Source: an uncultured Gammaproteobacteria bacterium (lineage in GTDB: Bacteria > Pseudomonadota > Gammaproteobacteria > UBA6429 > Thiohalophilaceae). Taken from it: a DNA stretch of 64,000 nt. The first letter of the stretch is position 1; the number at the start of each line of letters is the position of its first letter. Under the pieces are notes generated by a model. It saw only the letters and a list, made by a program, of their open reading frames with translations, searched no databases and had not been told where the DNA came from. Position numbers and translations under genes: made by a program. Below, one piece after another: positions 14,645 through 23,847 of the stretch. The stretch covers positions 99,076-163,075 of the forward strand of contig CAJYAN010000008.1 in NCBI GenBank assembly GCA_913064945.1, read 5' to 3'.

Positions 14645-15694
14645 TCATCCCACCATCGCCGCCACAATCGCCAAATCCCCCTGTCGGACGGAGTCCACAT
14701 CAAAGGTCTTGGCTGCCGCTGCCATACGCGTTAGCGCGGCCTTGATACTCATGGCCGGTGTATTGTCACCTTTTTTGGCGCGGTGGAAACGTACCGGGTT
14801 GATGCGGGCCACCACGTAGGTGCGAAGATAGGGCGATTTAAAACCGCGTTTCTGTAACTTTTCGATTATCTTTTTCACGTAGCCATCGATCTCTTCCAGG
14901 CGTGCGGCATAGCCCTCTCGCTCGCGCAGGCTGACCTTTAGCCCTCGCTCACTAAAACGGTCGACTTTTTTTAGCATCGGACTATAGGCGCCACCGGCAA
15001 AACGTTTGTTTTCGCTGTAGATAATGCCGAGGGTCAACAGCTCAGCGGCCTCGAACTCGGCACGATAATCACTCTCTTTATTGCGTGGCTTACTCTGCGC
15101 CAGTGAACGCGCCATACGAATGACTTCCAGACTGCGATCTTTGAGGTTATGGGCCTTTTCGGTATTCAGGGCCAGGATACGAAACGCCAGCGCATCATCC
15201 GGGGAAATAATGGCGGTGATCTGTTGCAGGCCCAGCACTTTGGCCGCGGCCAGTCGATGACGACCGTTGGGCGTCCAGAGCTTACCCTCTTCACCACGCA
15301 CCACCACCAATGGGTCGAGAAACGAACCGCTCTCTTTAATTTTCTCTGCCAGACGCTTGGTGTGGGTCGGTGACAGGTCGCGCTGAAATGGTGTGGGCTG
15401 TACCGATTTCAATGGCAGCGAGGCCATCAACATGGGGCGTCCGGATAACGGTTCTCGATAGGCACCGATGACCGCCCCGCCCGCCTGCTGGATTTCCGCG
15501 ACCAGCGTGGCCACGTCTTTATCGTCAGTGGCCAGCACCATATCGCTGGCCTTGAGGCCAATGGCTTTCTTGCTGGGGGCAAGCTTGCCTTTTTTGGCAG
15601 CCTTCTTCCTGGTGACTTTCTTTTTAGTCGCGGCTTTTTTGGCGGTCTTCTTTTTGGTGGTCTTCTTTTTGGTGGTCTTCTTTTTCGCTGCCAT
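14645..15694 (-). CDS. ParB-like nuclease-fold protein with histone-H1-like N-terminal tail
   Basis: The 349-residue product starts with about 35 residues made almost only of Lys, Ala and Thr (KKKTTKKKTTKKKTAKKAAT and similar), like histone H1/AlgP-type tails. A ParB N-terminal-like domain follows: SVQPTPFQRDLSPTH near 97-111, LDPLVVVRGEEGKLWTPNG near 127-145, then GRHRLAAAKVLG near 145-156, which is the GxxR-type phosphate-binding motif. The rest is helical. The tail probably binds DNA. It starts six bases after the DnaJ-related gene stops, so both are cotranscribed. It is not the canonical chromosomal ParB, which would lie beside parA. The role is unknown. Confidence 0.82.
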   Translation of the reverse strand: MAAKKKTTKKKTTKKKTAKKAATKKKVTRKKAAKKGKLAPSKKAIGLKASDMVLATDDKDVATLVAEIQQAGGAVIGAYREPLSGRPMLMASLPLKSVQPTPFQRDLSPTHTKRLAEKIKESGSFLDPLVVVRGEEGKLWTPNGRHRLAAAKVLGLQQITAIISPDDALAFRILALNTEKAHNLKDRSLEVIRMARSLAQSKPRNKESDYRAEFEAAELLTLGIIYSENKRFAGGAYSPMLKKVDRFSERGLKVSLREREGYAARLEEIDGYVKKIIEKLQKRGFKSPYLRTYVVARINPVRFHRAKKGDNTPAMSIKAALTRMAAAAKTFDVDSVRQGDLAIVAAMVG

Positions 15695-15700
15695 TGTGGT

Positions 15701-16306
15701 TCACTTTGTCTTTAATAATAAATGTGCGGCGTCATTCAATTGCTGGATGAGTTCCTTATCACCGCCTCGATCCGGGTGATGCTGCATGACCAGACTGCGA
15801 TAGGTCTTACGAATCGTTTCATCATCGACCGGGTCACTCAAACCCAGCACATCGAGTGCCGTATCACGATGTTCGTATCGGTTCATGCCGATCCAGAAGG
15901 CGGCCAGCAGTTCATCCACCCCCTGTGCATCGGTCTCGATAAGGTGGTTGAGATCCAGATAATAGTCACGCACCTTGTCGACGGCGGCAAGTGCGGCGAC
16001 CGATGCTTCATAGGGATGTTTGCGAATCAGCAATGCAGATATTTCAAGATGGGCAGACTGTGACTGATGCCACTCGTCCATCAGCCGGTACAAGACATGG
16101 CAGACCAGAAAGTGGATGCGAAATAAGGCCAGGTTATCGCCTTTTTTTCGTGACAGCAACTTTGCCAGTTGGGGACACGTCTCCAGCTGGGAAATTAGCG
16201 CATATTCACTGATTCCCTCCTTATGGATATGAAGAATTTCCGCCACTGTCTGCTGTATGACGTCAATCATGGCCATGCCGGCTGTCGGTAGAGACTCGTC
16301 GCTCAT
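15701..16306 (-). CDS. DnaJ-related protein with C-terminal J domain
   Basis: The start is taken at ATG 16306; the reading frame is open to a TTG at 16324, but the ATG has AAGAG upstream. The product has 201 residues. Its N-terminal part matches the DnaJ-related helical domain (ISEYALISQLETCPQLAKL, then LFRIHFLVCHVLYRLMDEW). The C-terminal J domain has the diagnostic HPD in YRSLVMQHHPDRGGDKELI. J domains stimulate DnaK ATPase, so this is a likely DnaK co-chaperone with an unknown client. The C-terminal position of the J domain is normal for this family. It is followed directly by the ParB-like gene. Confidence 0.88.
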   Translation of the reverse strand: MSDESLPTAGMAMIDVIQQTVAEILHIHKEGISEYALISQLETCPQLAKLLSRKKGDNLALFRIHFLVCHVLYRLMDEWHQSQSAHLEISALLIRKHPYEASVAALAAVDKVRDYYLDLNHLIETDAQGVDELLAAFWIGMNRYEHRDTALDVLGLSDPVDDETIRKTYRSLVMQHHPDRGGDKELIQQLNDAAHLLLKTK

Positions 16307-16442
16307 CTGGTCAACTCTTGGCAAAATTTGTTATAGTGTACAACATACCCGTCTACGATATCCGTCCTGTTGAGGTTCCATCATCTCTCCGCATCTCGCA
16401 TTAGTAGGCTCACTACAAACCCCCGAATACAGGATTTAGATT

Positions 16443-16925
16443 ATGACTATCGCTGAAAACAAAGTGGTCACTATTGAATATACGCTCAAAAATGACCAGG
16501 GAGAGGTATTGGATACCTCTGAGGGCCGCGAACCACTGGTATATCTACATGGTTCACAGGGCATCATTCCCGGGCTGGAAAATGCCCTGACGGGCAAGGT
16601 CGTGGGCGATAGCCTGACCGTCCGCATTACCCCGGAAGATGCCTATGGCGAACGTGATGACAGCATGAAACAGGAAGTCCCCCGTGAAATGTTTGGCGAC
16701 GAAGACGTGGAAGTCGGTATGCAATACCACGCCCAGGGTCCTGATGACGACATGATCGTGGTGACGGTTATCGACGCCAACGAGACGCATGTCACGGTCG
16801 ACGGCAACCATCCTCTGGCAGGTGTGCATCTGAACTTTGATGTCGCGGTCAAGGATATTCGTGATGCCAGTGCGGAAGAACTGGAACATGGTCACGTACA
16901 CGGTGAAGGTGGGCATCAGCATTAA
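16443..16925 (+). CDS. slyD: FKBP-type peptidyl-prolyl isomerase SlyD
   Basis: SlyD is a cytoplasmic prolyl isomerase and chaperone with a metal-binding tail; in E. coli it also helps nickel delivery to hydrogenase. The 160-residue product has the FKBP core (VTIEYTLKNDQGEVLDTSEG, then YLHGSQGIIPGLENAL near 34-50), the inserted IF domain between about 70 and 130, and the C-terminal His-rich tail GHVHGEGGHQH, which is short but typical. AGGATTTAG precedes the start. It is a single gene, divergent from the DnaJ-related gene, with a 136-base gap. Confidence 0.93.
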   Translation: MTIAENKVVTIEYTLKNDQGEVLDTSEGREPLVYLHGSQGIIPGLENALTGKVVGDSLTVRITPEDAYGERDDSMKQEVPREMFGDEDVEVGMQYHAQGPDDDMIVVTVIDANETHVTVDGNHPLAGVHLNFDVAVKDIRDASAEELEHGHVHGEGGHQH

Positions 16926-16971
16926 TAAAAACAGGTTCTAGTATCTAGGTACTGGGAACGAGGGGTATGTG

Positions 16972-16994
16972 GGATTCCGGCGTCGCCGGAATCC
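16972..16994. repeat. REP-like palindrome
   Basis: GGATTCCGGC, a three-base spacer and GCCGGAATCC form a perfect ten-base stem. It lies 46 bases after slyD and has no following T-run, so it is more a REP-like element than a typical terminator, although it may still slow transcription. Confidence 0.6.
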
Positions 16995-17083
16995 TGCTCA
17001 TCCCTTCCTGATAGCACCAGGCATGATAATTTTAGTCTTCATTGCACACTTTCCGTCTCTGCGGTGATATTTTCTGATGGTTT

Positions 17084-17344
17084 CTAAATAGAAGCTGTGA
17101 GGATCAATGCTTCTTTCTGGGGCTTTGACAATTTCTTGATTTGCGACTCACGTTTGGCTGCTGTTGAACGTGAGGCGCATTTCTCCTCATATACCAGCGC
17201 CACGGGACGCCGTGCACGCGTATATTTGGCTGCCAGCCGATCATCCAGATTGTGCTCATCGATGCGACGAGCCACATCCATCGCAATACCGGTATACAGT
17301 GTATAGTCTGCACAACGCACGATGTAGACAAACCAGTCGCTCAT
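17084..17344 (-). CDS. GIY-YIG nuclease-family protein (YhbQ-like)
   Basis: This is an 86-residue single-domain GIY-YIG protein. FVYIVRCADYTLYTGIAMD at about 4-22 carries the two motif tyrosines, ARRIDEH the conserved Arg, and ARRPVALVYEEKCASRSTA with KRESQIKKL the late Glu-rich helix. The family is related to UvrC and homing endonucleases, and small members such as YhbQ have reported DNA-related roles but no settled one. ATG 17344 is chosen because GAGGTGG sits 5-6 bases upstream; the frame also opens at a GTG three codons earlier. It lies just downstream of adk. Confidence 0.88.
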   Translation of the reverse strand: MSDWFVYIVRCADYTLYTGIAMDVARRIDEHNLDDRLAAKYTRARRPVALVYEEKCASRSTAAKRESQIKKLSKPQKEALILTASI

Positions 17345-17360
17345 TTTGTCCACCTCATAG

Positions 17361-17394
17361 AAAAGGGGCTGAGAGTGTCATCCCCCCAGCCCCT
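17361..17394 (-). terminator. Rho-independent terminator after adk
   Basis: On the minus strand AGGGGCTG pairs with CAGCCCCT across a GC-rich loop, followed by TTTT. It lies between the adk stop and the GIY-YIG start and would end adk transcription. Confidence 0.75.
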
Positions 17395-17417
17395 GTCTAT
17401 CTGCATGGAAATGCTGT

Positions 17418-18065
17418 TTAGCCAGCCAGTTTATCCTGGATGGCCTTCAGTACTTCCTGACTGTCGGTCGCGCTGACGGTCAGCAGGTTGCCTTCGTTCT
17501 TGTAAAAACCAACCAGTGGCGCAGTCATTTCATCATAAGTATCTAGACGCTTGCTGATGGCCTCTTCAGTTTCATCATCACGCTGAATAACCGGGCTACC
17601 ACACTTGTCACAGACACCTTCCTGCTTGGGCGGGTTGCTCTTGACGTTGTAAATGGCCTGACAGGCAGAATTGGAACAGGTACGGCGGGTGGTCAGGCGG
17701 TCCAGGATAACGTCGCGTGGGACATCGATTTCGACCGTGAAGTCCAGCTCAATACCCAGCTTGGTCAGCAGACCCTTGAGGGCTTCTGCCTGTGGTATGG
17801 TGCGAGGAAAACCATCCAGCAAAAAGCCTTTGGCGCAATCAGGCTCCTGTAGACGCTCTTCCATAATGCCCATGATCAGGTCATCGGAAACGAGGCCACC
17901 GGAATTCATGGCTTCTTTGGCTTTCAGGCCCAGTTCGGTACCGGCGGCAACGGCACCGCGCAGGATATCGCCGGTGGAAATCTGTACGGAACCATCCAGT
18001 TGTGTAAGCAATTTGGCAACGGTGCCCTTACCGGCGCCTGGGGCACCCAATAGAATCAAACGCAT
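17418..18065 (-). CDS. adk: Adenylate kinase
   Basis: Adk interconverts 2 ADP with ATP and AMP. The 215-residue product starts at ATG 18065 (MRLILLGAPGAGKGT), which holds the P-loop GAPGAGKGT and has GAGGA upstream; the open frame upstream of this is not coding. The AMP-binding region DGFPRTIPQAEAL is near 84-96. The lid has the zinc-type cysteines C-S-N-S-A-C and CDKCGSPVIQR in place of the His/Ser/Asp/Thr set of E. coli Adk, so the lid is probably zinc-stabilised. Length is standard for the long form of the enzyme. A terminator follows. Confidence 0.97.
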   Translation of the reverse strand: MRLILLGAPGAGKGTVAKLLTQLDGSVQISTGDILRGAVAAGTELGLKAKEAMNSGGLVSDDLIMGIMEERLQEPDCAKGFLLDGFPRTIPQAEALKGLLTKLGIELDFTVEIDVPRDVILDRLTTRRTCSNSACQAIYNVKSNPPKQEGVCDKCGSPVIQRDDETEEAISKRLDTYDEMTAPLVGFYKNEGNLLTVSATDSQEVLKAIQDKLAG

Positions 18066-18375
18066 TAATATATCCTCTTGAAATCTTGATGTGAAATGTG
18101 CGGGCATTGTGCCTGTACCGACTGCACAAGGCAATTTATAAAATCTGCTTTGCCATAAACAGAATTTGTTGATGAGGTATTTCGATTAAGAGCGAGGCAC
18201 TTCAAAGCTTTCCAGCCACCGCGTTGACTACGTATGGCCAGCCCGGACACCGTGGTGATATCCCGTATCGAACATTGAGCGGGGATTCATATTTCTCCCT
18301 GCTCAGTCTGTACTGGTCAACGGTAGACAATTCTACCCAGTAAAACGCCCTTTCATTGAAGCAGGATCAAGGCGG
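18066..18375. other. Gap between the TudS-like gene and adk
   Basis: No gene is recognised here. The part next to adk must contain its ribosome binding site (GAGGATATATTA) and presumably its promoter, but no clear -35/-10 pair was identified. The remainder shows nothing distinctive. Confidence 0.4.
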
Positions 18376-19335
18376 TTATATGTGATTGCGTAACATCAAT
18401 TCCCGCGGATGTGGGTTTAGATAGAACTGCTCATTGATATAGTCATCCGGGTAAAGACGCAAAAAGTGTTTCAATAGTGTTACAGGCACGATTAACGGCA
18501 GTTTACCCAGACGATAGGCATCAATCAGATCCAGCAACTCCTGCTTATCGTGACTATCCAGATGCTGTTTTAGAAAACCCATAATATGCATCAGGACGTT
18601 GGTATGCGTCCTGGTGGTCGCCATTCGCTTCAGTGCCGTCATCAACCCCTGCAGATAATTCTCCGCAGTGTCCTGAATATTACCTTTGCCAGCGGCGCTC
18701 ACCAGGCGACCTAGTTCCCGATAGGCCACCTCATCATGTGCCTGAATAATAAATTTATGACGCGTGTGAAAATCCACCAAAGCCGCCGCTGTCATACCGC
18801 TGGTTTGATATGTCTGCCAGCGGGAATAGATGTAGACACGCTCGACAAAATTCTCGCGCAGGTGCGGGTCCATGAGTCTGCCCTCCTCCTCGACTGGCAA
18901 TGAGGGTTGTGCCGCCATCAAGGCCGCCGCATATATACCGCGCCCACGGCGTTCCGGAATGGGCGTTTTACCATAGACCTTGACCCGTTCCATGCCGCAA
19001 CTGGGTGAATCTTTTTTAAGAATATACCCACAGAGTTGCCTTTGCTGATAACCAATTTCTTTACCATAAGCGGATAAGGCATCGGTCTTATCCAGTAACG
19101 GGTCTTTTACACCCATGGCATGAAGTTTATTATTCATTTCTCTAAGTTGTATCGGCGGACGTGGCACCGACATACCAACCGCCAACTCCGGACAAAAAGG
19201 GATAAACTCAAAGAACTCACCTAGATTCTGGGTAATATAGGCGTTATGCTTATGTCCCCCGTCGAAACGGACCTCCTGCCCTAACAGGCAGCTGCTGATA
19301 CCAATGGGGATCTTTTCGGCTTGTTCGGCATTCAT
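18376..19335 (-). CDS. TudS-like (DUF523) and DUF1722 fusion protein
   Basis: The product is 319 residues from ATG 19335; an alternative start lies eight codons upstream. The N-terminal DUF523 domain has the conserved cysteines in ISSCLLGQEVRFDGGHKH, FCPELAVGMSVPRPPIQL and LKKDSPSCGM. These bind a [4Fe-4S] cluster in TudS, which removes sulfur from thiouracil. The C-terminal DUF1722 domain (from about 185, FHTRHKFIIQAHDE) is helical and of unknown role; this fusion resembles the E. coli YbgA arrangement, where DUF1722 occurs. Desulfidase activity is established for TudS and only inferred here. Confidence 0.9.
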   Translation of the reverse strand: MNAEQAEKIPIGISSCLLGQEVRFDGGHKHNAYITQNLGEFFEFIPFCPELAVGMSVPRPPIQLREMNNKLHAMGVKDPLLDKTDALSAYGKEIGYQQRQLCGYILKKDSPSCGMERVKVYGKTPIPERRGRGIYAAALMAAQPSLPVEEEGRLMDPHLRENFVERVYIYSRWQTYQTSGMTAAALVDFHTRHKFIIQAHDEVAYRELGRLVSAAGKGNIQDTAENYLQGLMTALKRMATTRTHTNVLMHIMGFLKQHLDSHDKQELLDLIDAYRLGKLPLIVPVTLLKHFLRLYPDDYINEQFYLNPHPRELMLRNHI

Positions 19336-19581
19336 GCGATAAATAATAGCGGGCATCATTCGCTGCCACCAGTAGTATTTCTCTACCGGGCTTCAATGCG
19401 CTGAGCCCTGACAATTGCTGTACTAGTGAGGCCGAAGACAAGGTTCTAAAACGGGGATCACGACATTTGTCGTATGATTATTGTACGTAAAGAACAGCTT
19501 GAACATCGTACTTAAGCCGAGCCCAACCGGGTAAAATCACGTATACTATCTACTCATATTGAACCAACGCTTGCTGCCATC

Positions 19582-19905
19582 ATGTCTGACAATAACCGTA
19601 TTGAACTCAATGCCGAAGCGCTACGCCAGAAAATCAACCTGGAGACCGGGCAGCTAAGCTGGCCTGAGTTACAAAAATATTTTGCTCAGGGGAATGTGAT
19701 TGTCGTCAGTCCCGAACTGGACCTCATTGATACCGCCGCCAGATTCGCGGAAGATGATAAAGAAGCCGTCGCTCGCTGGATAAATTCAGAAATGGTCAAA
19801 CGCGCCCTGGATGATGATGCCAGAGGCTGGAACGAGCGAAATAGTAGCTTCTGGACCGTGGTGGTCGCACCGTGGATTCTGGTGCAGGAAATTGTCAAAC
19901 ACTGA
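19582..19905 (+). CDS. DUF2288 family protein
   Basis: The 107-residue product matches the DUF2288 pattern: ETGQLSWPELQKYFAQGNVI near 21-40, LDLIDTAARFAEDD near 46-59, and WTVVVAPWILVQEI near the C-terminus. No function is known for the family. It is cytoplasmic in appearance, with no signal or membrane segment. It is divergent from the TudS-like gene with a 246-base gap that would hold both promoters, and it is followed by an inverted-repeat element. Confidence 0.88.
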   Translation: MSDNNRIELNAEALRQKINLETGQLSWPELQKYFAQGNVIVVSPELDLIDTAARFAEDDKEAVARWINSEMVKRALDDDARGWNERNSSFWTVVVAPWILVQEIVKH

Positions 19906-19915
19906 AATGTAATTT

Positions 19916-20127
19916 TTCAACGCGAAGACGCAAAAGCGCGAAGAATTGCACATAAACCTGTAAACGTTTTATTGTTTGCAGTCATGCTAACTGACATGAC
20001 TAATATACGTTCAATGTCTGAAGGGAAGATCGATTGAATAAAGGCATCAGTTCTATATAAAACAGGTAGTGACTCTATAACCCGTTAATATTAAACCTTT
20101 GCGTCGCAGCGCCTTTGCGTTGAATCA
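19916..20127. repeat. Intergenic element with inverted GCAAAGGCGC-type ends
   Basis: The left end TTCAACGCGAAGACGCAAAA and the reverse complement of the right end (TTCAACGCAAAGGCGCTGCG) are similar, so the 212 bases form an inverted-end element between two convergent genes. Related text occurs at 40185-40268 and 43818-43918. Confidence 0.6.
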
Positions 20128-20131
20128 TTGT

Positions 20132-20902
20132 CTAATAACCAGACGTGGCTAATAACGCCTCTACCCGATTTAGATCTGCTTCAGTATCCACCCCCGGACC
20201 GGTCGCTTTTATAGCAGGCGCAATACGAATTTTGTGTCCCATATATAAAACACGTAATTGTTCCAGTGACTCGGTTCTTTCCAGAGGACAGACCTCTGCC
20301 TCCAGATAGTGACGAATAAATCCCGCCCGATAGGCATAGAGTCCGATATGCCGAAAATAGGCCTGTCCATCCGGCATTTCAGAACTGGCGTCGTTGAAGC
20401 TGTCACGATGCCAGGGGATTGGGGCCCGACTGAAATACATGGCATAACCATGCTGGTCCATAATAACTTTGACTGTATTCGGATCGAAAATATCCGCTGC
20501 CGAATGCAGTTGTTCGCAAAGCGTCGCCATCGGAGCGACTTCATCTTTTGCTGTTAACAGACCTGCGACCTGGTCCAGACAGGCGGCTGGCATCATGGGT
20601 TCATCCCCCTGTAGATTGACGATAACCTCATCATCATCCAGACCCGTCATGCTAATCACTTCGGCACTGCGTTCGGTGCCGGAGCGGTGATGTTGACCTG
20701 TCATACAAACATCGGCGTTGAGACGCTTGGCAAAGGCCTCAATGCGGACATCATCAGTGGCGATAATGACGCGATCTGCCTGACTCTTGAGTGCCTGTTC
20801 ATAGACGTGCTGCAAGAGTGGTTTACCGGCTATCAGGCGTAAGGCCTTACCCGGCAAACGGGTTGACTCATAACGCGCCGGTATAATAATGCTATAGGAC
20901 AT
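20132..20902 (-). CDS. kdsB: CMP-Kdo synthetase KdsB
   Basis: KdsB activates Kdo to CMP-Kdo for lipopolysaccharide inner core synthesis. The 256-residue product begins [19 protein letters not shown], the CTP-binding loop, with QHVYEQALKS near 31-40, VCMTGQHHRSGTERSAEV near 65-82, VNLQGDEPMMP near 96-106 (metal and CTP binding), and FSRAPIPWHRD near 155-165. It is last in the comEC to kdsB cluster; its start shares a base with the stop codon of the trm112-like gene (TAATG), which gives tight coupling. Length is standard. Confidence 0.96.
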   Translation of the reverse strand: MSYSIIIPARYESTRLPGKALRLIAGKPLLQHVYEQALKSQADRVIIATDDVRIEAFAKRLNADVCMTGQHHRSGTERSAEVISMTGLDDDEVIVNLQGDEPMMPAACLDQVAGLLTAKDEVAPMATLCEQLHSAADIFDPNTVKVIMDQHGYAMYFSRAPIPWHRDSFNDASSEMPDGQAYFRHIGLYAYRAGFIRHYLEAEVCPLERTESLEQLRVLYMGHKIRIAPAIKATGPGVDTEADLNRVEALLATSGY

Positions 20903-21081
20903 TAGATATTTTCATCAGACGCCAACTGACGGGCCTCTTCTTCGAGCATGACCGGGATATCATCTCTAATCGGATAGGCAAGACGATCGGCTTTACAGAT
21001 CAATTCCTGTTCAGCCTTTTTATAGATCAGTTCGCCCTTGCATACCGGACAAACCAAAATGTCGAGTAATTTATTATCCAT
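20902..21081 (-). CDS. ycaR: Trm112-family (YcaR-like) small zinc protein
   Basis: This 59-residue protein is easy to miss. It reads [20 protein letters not shown] and continues with a second partial site ([21 protein letters not shown]) before the acidic end. The C-P-V-C pair and [12 protein letters not shown] match the Trm112/YcaR family. In eukaryotes and archaea Trm112 activates methyltransferases; the bacterial YcaR protein lies between lpxK and kdsB in many genomes, and its function is not established. Here it overlaps lpxK by eight bases and kdsB by one base, which is the usual gene order. Confidence 0.92.
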   Translation of the reverse strand: MDNKLLDILVCPVCKGELIYKKAEQELICKADRLAYPIRDDIPVMLEEEARQLASDENI

Positions 21082-22072
21082 GTCGTTTCTCCAACAAGTT
21101 TAAAACCTGCAATCCAAATTCATCGTTCAGTGTTGCCGTCACGGGAAAATACCAGCAGTTAGTCAACAAAAAGCGTCGACACTTAACAGCATCTTTTTCT
21201 GTCATGATGATGGGGAGATCATCACCAAAGTCGAGGTCGTTGGGACTAAAGTCATGATGATCGCCAAACACATGCTCAATCAGGTGCAGGCCGGCACGAC
21301 GTAATTGTTCAAAAAACCTTTCTGGATTACCAATCCCCGCCACCGCATGGACAGACTCATTTTTTAAACTGCCCAACGGCTTCTCACTGCTATCATCAAG
21401 ATGACTGAGCATTTTGCCAGCATAACGCATACTCTCTTCCCCCTGCGCGGCAATACCATTGGTCACGACGAAGTCGACTTCCTTAAGTCGTTTGACCGGC
21501 TCACGCAAGGGGCCTGCGGGCAGACACAGACCATTACCAAAACGGCGTACACCATCAATGACGGCAATCTCAAGCGTGCGTCCCATGGCATAGTGCTGCA
21601 TACCATCATCGGAAATAATAATGTCTATATTATGATGTTTAATCAACGCCTCTGCAGCGGCAACACGCTTCGGACCAACGGCCATCGGGCAGTGCGTCTG
21701 GCGAGAAATCACAATGGCCTCATCGCCTACCATTACCGGGTCGCCATCAGGTCGCACCTGCTGCGGCCACTTACTGGCACGACCACCATAGCCACGACTC
21801 ACGATGCCCGGCCGGTAACCATTTTTCGCCAGGTAATTCGCCATCCAGATCGTCAGTGGTGTCTTGCCCGTCCCACCGACACTGATATTACCTACCACTA
21901 TCACCGGCACCGGCAAAGACGTGGTCTTAAAGATTTTTAGTCGATAACACCAGCGGCGTATAAATACGACAAAACAGACCAGCCAGGAGAGCGGTCGTAA
22001 CAGTGCCGACAGGCCGGAGCGTTCCATCCACGCCAGTTCAATTTTTTGTTTAAGGCTAACTGGTTTCGACAC
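21074..22072 (-). CDS. lpxK: Tetraacyldisaccharide 4'-kinase LpxK
   Basis: LpxK phosphorylates the 4' position of the lipid A disaccharide to form lipid IVA at the inner membrane. The 332-residue product has an N-terminal hydrophobic anchor (about 22-43), the P-loop [18 protein letters not shown] at about 59-76, SRGYGGRA near 93-100, and the [10 protein letters not shown] and [11 protein letters not shown] segments that follow. The C-terminus holds [13 protein letters not shown] near 290. It follows msbA by five bases and overlaps the trm112-like gene. The gene pair msbA-lpxK is conserved in gammaproteobacteria because their products act in the same pathway. Confidence 0.96.
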   Translation of the reverse strand: MSKPVSLKQKIELAWMERSGLSALLRPLSWLVCFVVFIRRWCYRLKIFKTTSLPVPVIVVGNISVGGTGKTPLTIWMANYLAKNGYRPGIVSRGYGGRASKWPQQVRPDGDPVMVGDEAIVISRQTHCPMAVGPKRVAAAEALIKHHNIDIIISDDGMQHYAMGRTLEIAVIDGVRRFGNGLCLPAGPLREPVKRLKEVDFVVTNGIAAQGEESMRYAGKMLSHLDDSSEKPLGSLKNESVHAVAGIGNPERFFEQLRRAGLHLIEHVFGDHHDFSPNDLDFGDDLPIIMTEKDAVKCRRFLLTNCWYFPVTATLNDEFGLQVLNLLEKRHG

Positions 22073-22077
22073 GACAC

Positions 22078-23847
22078 TTATTCCTTGAACTGCAACTTGT
22101 AAAGCTGGGCATAGTATCCATTCTTCGCCAGCAACTCCTGATGCCTGCCAGTCTCGACGATGCAGCCATCATCCAGCACAACAATACTATCGGCGTGCTC
22201 AATTGTAGAGAGACGATGGGCGATGACGAGGGTGGTGCGACCTTGCATCAGCACTTCCAGTGCCGCCTGAATATTGCGTTCCGATTCTGAATCCAGTGCC
22301 GATGTTGCTTCATCCAGAATAAGTACCGGTGCATCTTTTAATAACGCTCTGGCGATGGCGAGTCGTTGGCGTTGCCCGCCGGATAACATGACACCATTTT
22401 CACCGACCATGGTATTCAAACCTTCGGGCATTCTGCAAATAAAGTCCCAGGCATTTGCCGCCTTTGCCGCCCGCTCAATATCCGCCTCGGTAGCCGTTTC
22501 GAGGGCACCATAGGCAATGTTATGGGCGATGGTCTCATTAAATAAAGTAACGTGTTGACTGACCAGGGCAATTTGCGAACGCAGACTTCGCAACGAGACA
22601 TCATGAATATTCTGTCCATCCAGCGTGATCATGCCGCTACTCGCATCATAAAAACGTGGCAGCAGACTCACCAGGGTGGTTTTACCTGCGCCGGAACGAC
22701 CCACAAAGGCGACCGTCTGTCCCTGACTAATGGTCAGACAGATATTTTTCAGAACCGGTGCTTTATCCTCATCATAGGTAAAGCTGACATCATCAAATTT
22801 TACTTCGCCATGCACGCGCTCCAGTAGTTGCGTGCCGCTGTCTTTTTCCTGTTCGTGATCGACAAACTCAAAGACACTCTGCGCCGCGGCGATACCCTGT
22901 TGCAAACTGGCATTGATGGTCGTCAGGCGTTTGACCGGCTGCATTAACATCACCATAGCGGTGATAAAAGACACAAAGGTGCCTGGCGAAATAATATTCC
23001 GCATTTCCGGCAAGGTTGCCATATAGACAATAATTGATAATGCACCCGCCACCAGCAACTGTAGGAAAGGCGTCGTAAAGGCATTGGTCGCCGCCAGCTT
23101 CAGGTGTTGACGACGATTGTAGCCATTAATCTCATCAAACAGCGCGGACTCGTGCCTCTGTCCACCGAAGATCTTGATTTCACGATTGGCTTCGATCGTC
23201 TCCTGTGCAATATGCGAAACATCGCCCACACTGTTTTGTATACGACGGCTTAATTTGCGAAAGCGTCGACTGATCAAAACCACCAACAGCGTGATCACCG
23301 GCGCAATGACAATAAACACTATGGTCAGCGTAAAGCTGATGTACATCATCCAGCCAAGCAAAAAGATGACGGTTAGGGAGTCGCGGATTAAAATGGTAAT
23401 AACACTCGAAGAGGCCTGTGCCAGCTGCTCAACATCGTATAGTAGTTTTGATAACAGCGAACCGGATGATGCCATATCATAAAACCGGATCGGCAGCTGC
23501 AATAACTGGGTAAACATAATTTTGCGTAAATCGTGTATGACACTCCTCGCCACCCACGACATAAAAAAGGTTGCAAAAAAACCGCTAATGCCACGACCAA
23601 TAAAAATACCCAGGATTATCAAAGGTAACCACTTGATAGAAGTCGCATCTTTATTGACAAAGCCTTCATCCATGAGTGGTCGCATGACCGCCGCAAATCC
23701 GGCATCGGTGGAGGCATAGACGGCCATACCTACTACGGCGAGCAGGAACAGCTTCCAGTACGGCATGACATAGGTTAAGAGACGGCGATAGACCTGAATG
23801 CCATCCTGATTGCCTGTCGAACCACTCATACCCTGCTGGCGTCTCAC
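22078..23847 (-). CDS. msbA: Lipid A export ATP-binding/permease MsbA
   Basis: MsbA flips lipid A core from the inner to the outer leaflet of the inner membrane. The 589-residue product has a six-helix N-terminal domain (about 25-330) and a C-terminal ATPase with Walker A GRSGAGKTT near 378-386, signature LSGGQRQRLAIARALLKDAP near 480 and Walker B VLILDEATSALD after it, then the H-loop in VIAHRLST. The start overlaps the end of exbD by four bases. The neighbours lpxK and kdsB, also in lipid A and core synthesis, support the lipid A role over other ABC exporters. Confidence 0.95.
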   Translation of the reverse strand: MRRQQGMSGSTGNQDGIQVYRRLLTYVMPYWKLFLLAVVGMAVYASTDAGFAAVMRPLMDEGFVNKDATSIKWLPLIILGIFIGRGISGFFATFFMSWVARSVIHDLRKIMFTQLLQLPIRFYDMASSGSLLSKLLYDVEQLAQASSSVITILIRDSLTVIFLLGWMMYISFTLTIVFIVIAPVITLLVVLISRRFRKLSRRIQNSVGDVSHIAQETIEANREIKIFGGQRHESALFDEINGYNRRQHLKLAATNAFTTPFLQLLVAGALSIIVYMATLPEMRNIISPGTFVSFITAMVMLMQPVKRLTTINASLQQGIAAAQSVFEFVDHEQEKDSGTQLLERVHGEVKFDDVSFTYDEDKAPVLKNICLTISQGQTVAFVGRSGAGKTTLVSLLPRFYDASSGMITLDGQNIHDVSLRSLRSQIALVSQHVTLFNETIAHNIAYGALETATEADIERAAKAANAWDFICRMPEGLNTMVGENGVMLSGGQRQRLAIARALLKDAPVLILDEATSALDSESERNIQAALEVLMQGRTTLVIAHRLSTIEHADSIVVLDDGCIVETGRHQELLAKNGYYAQLYKLQFKE

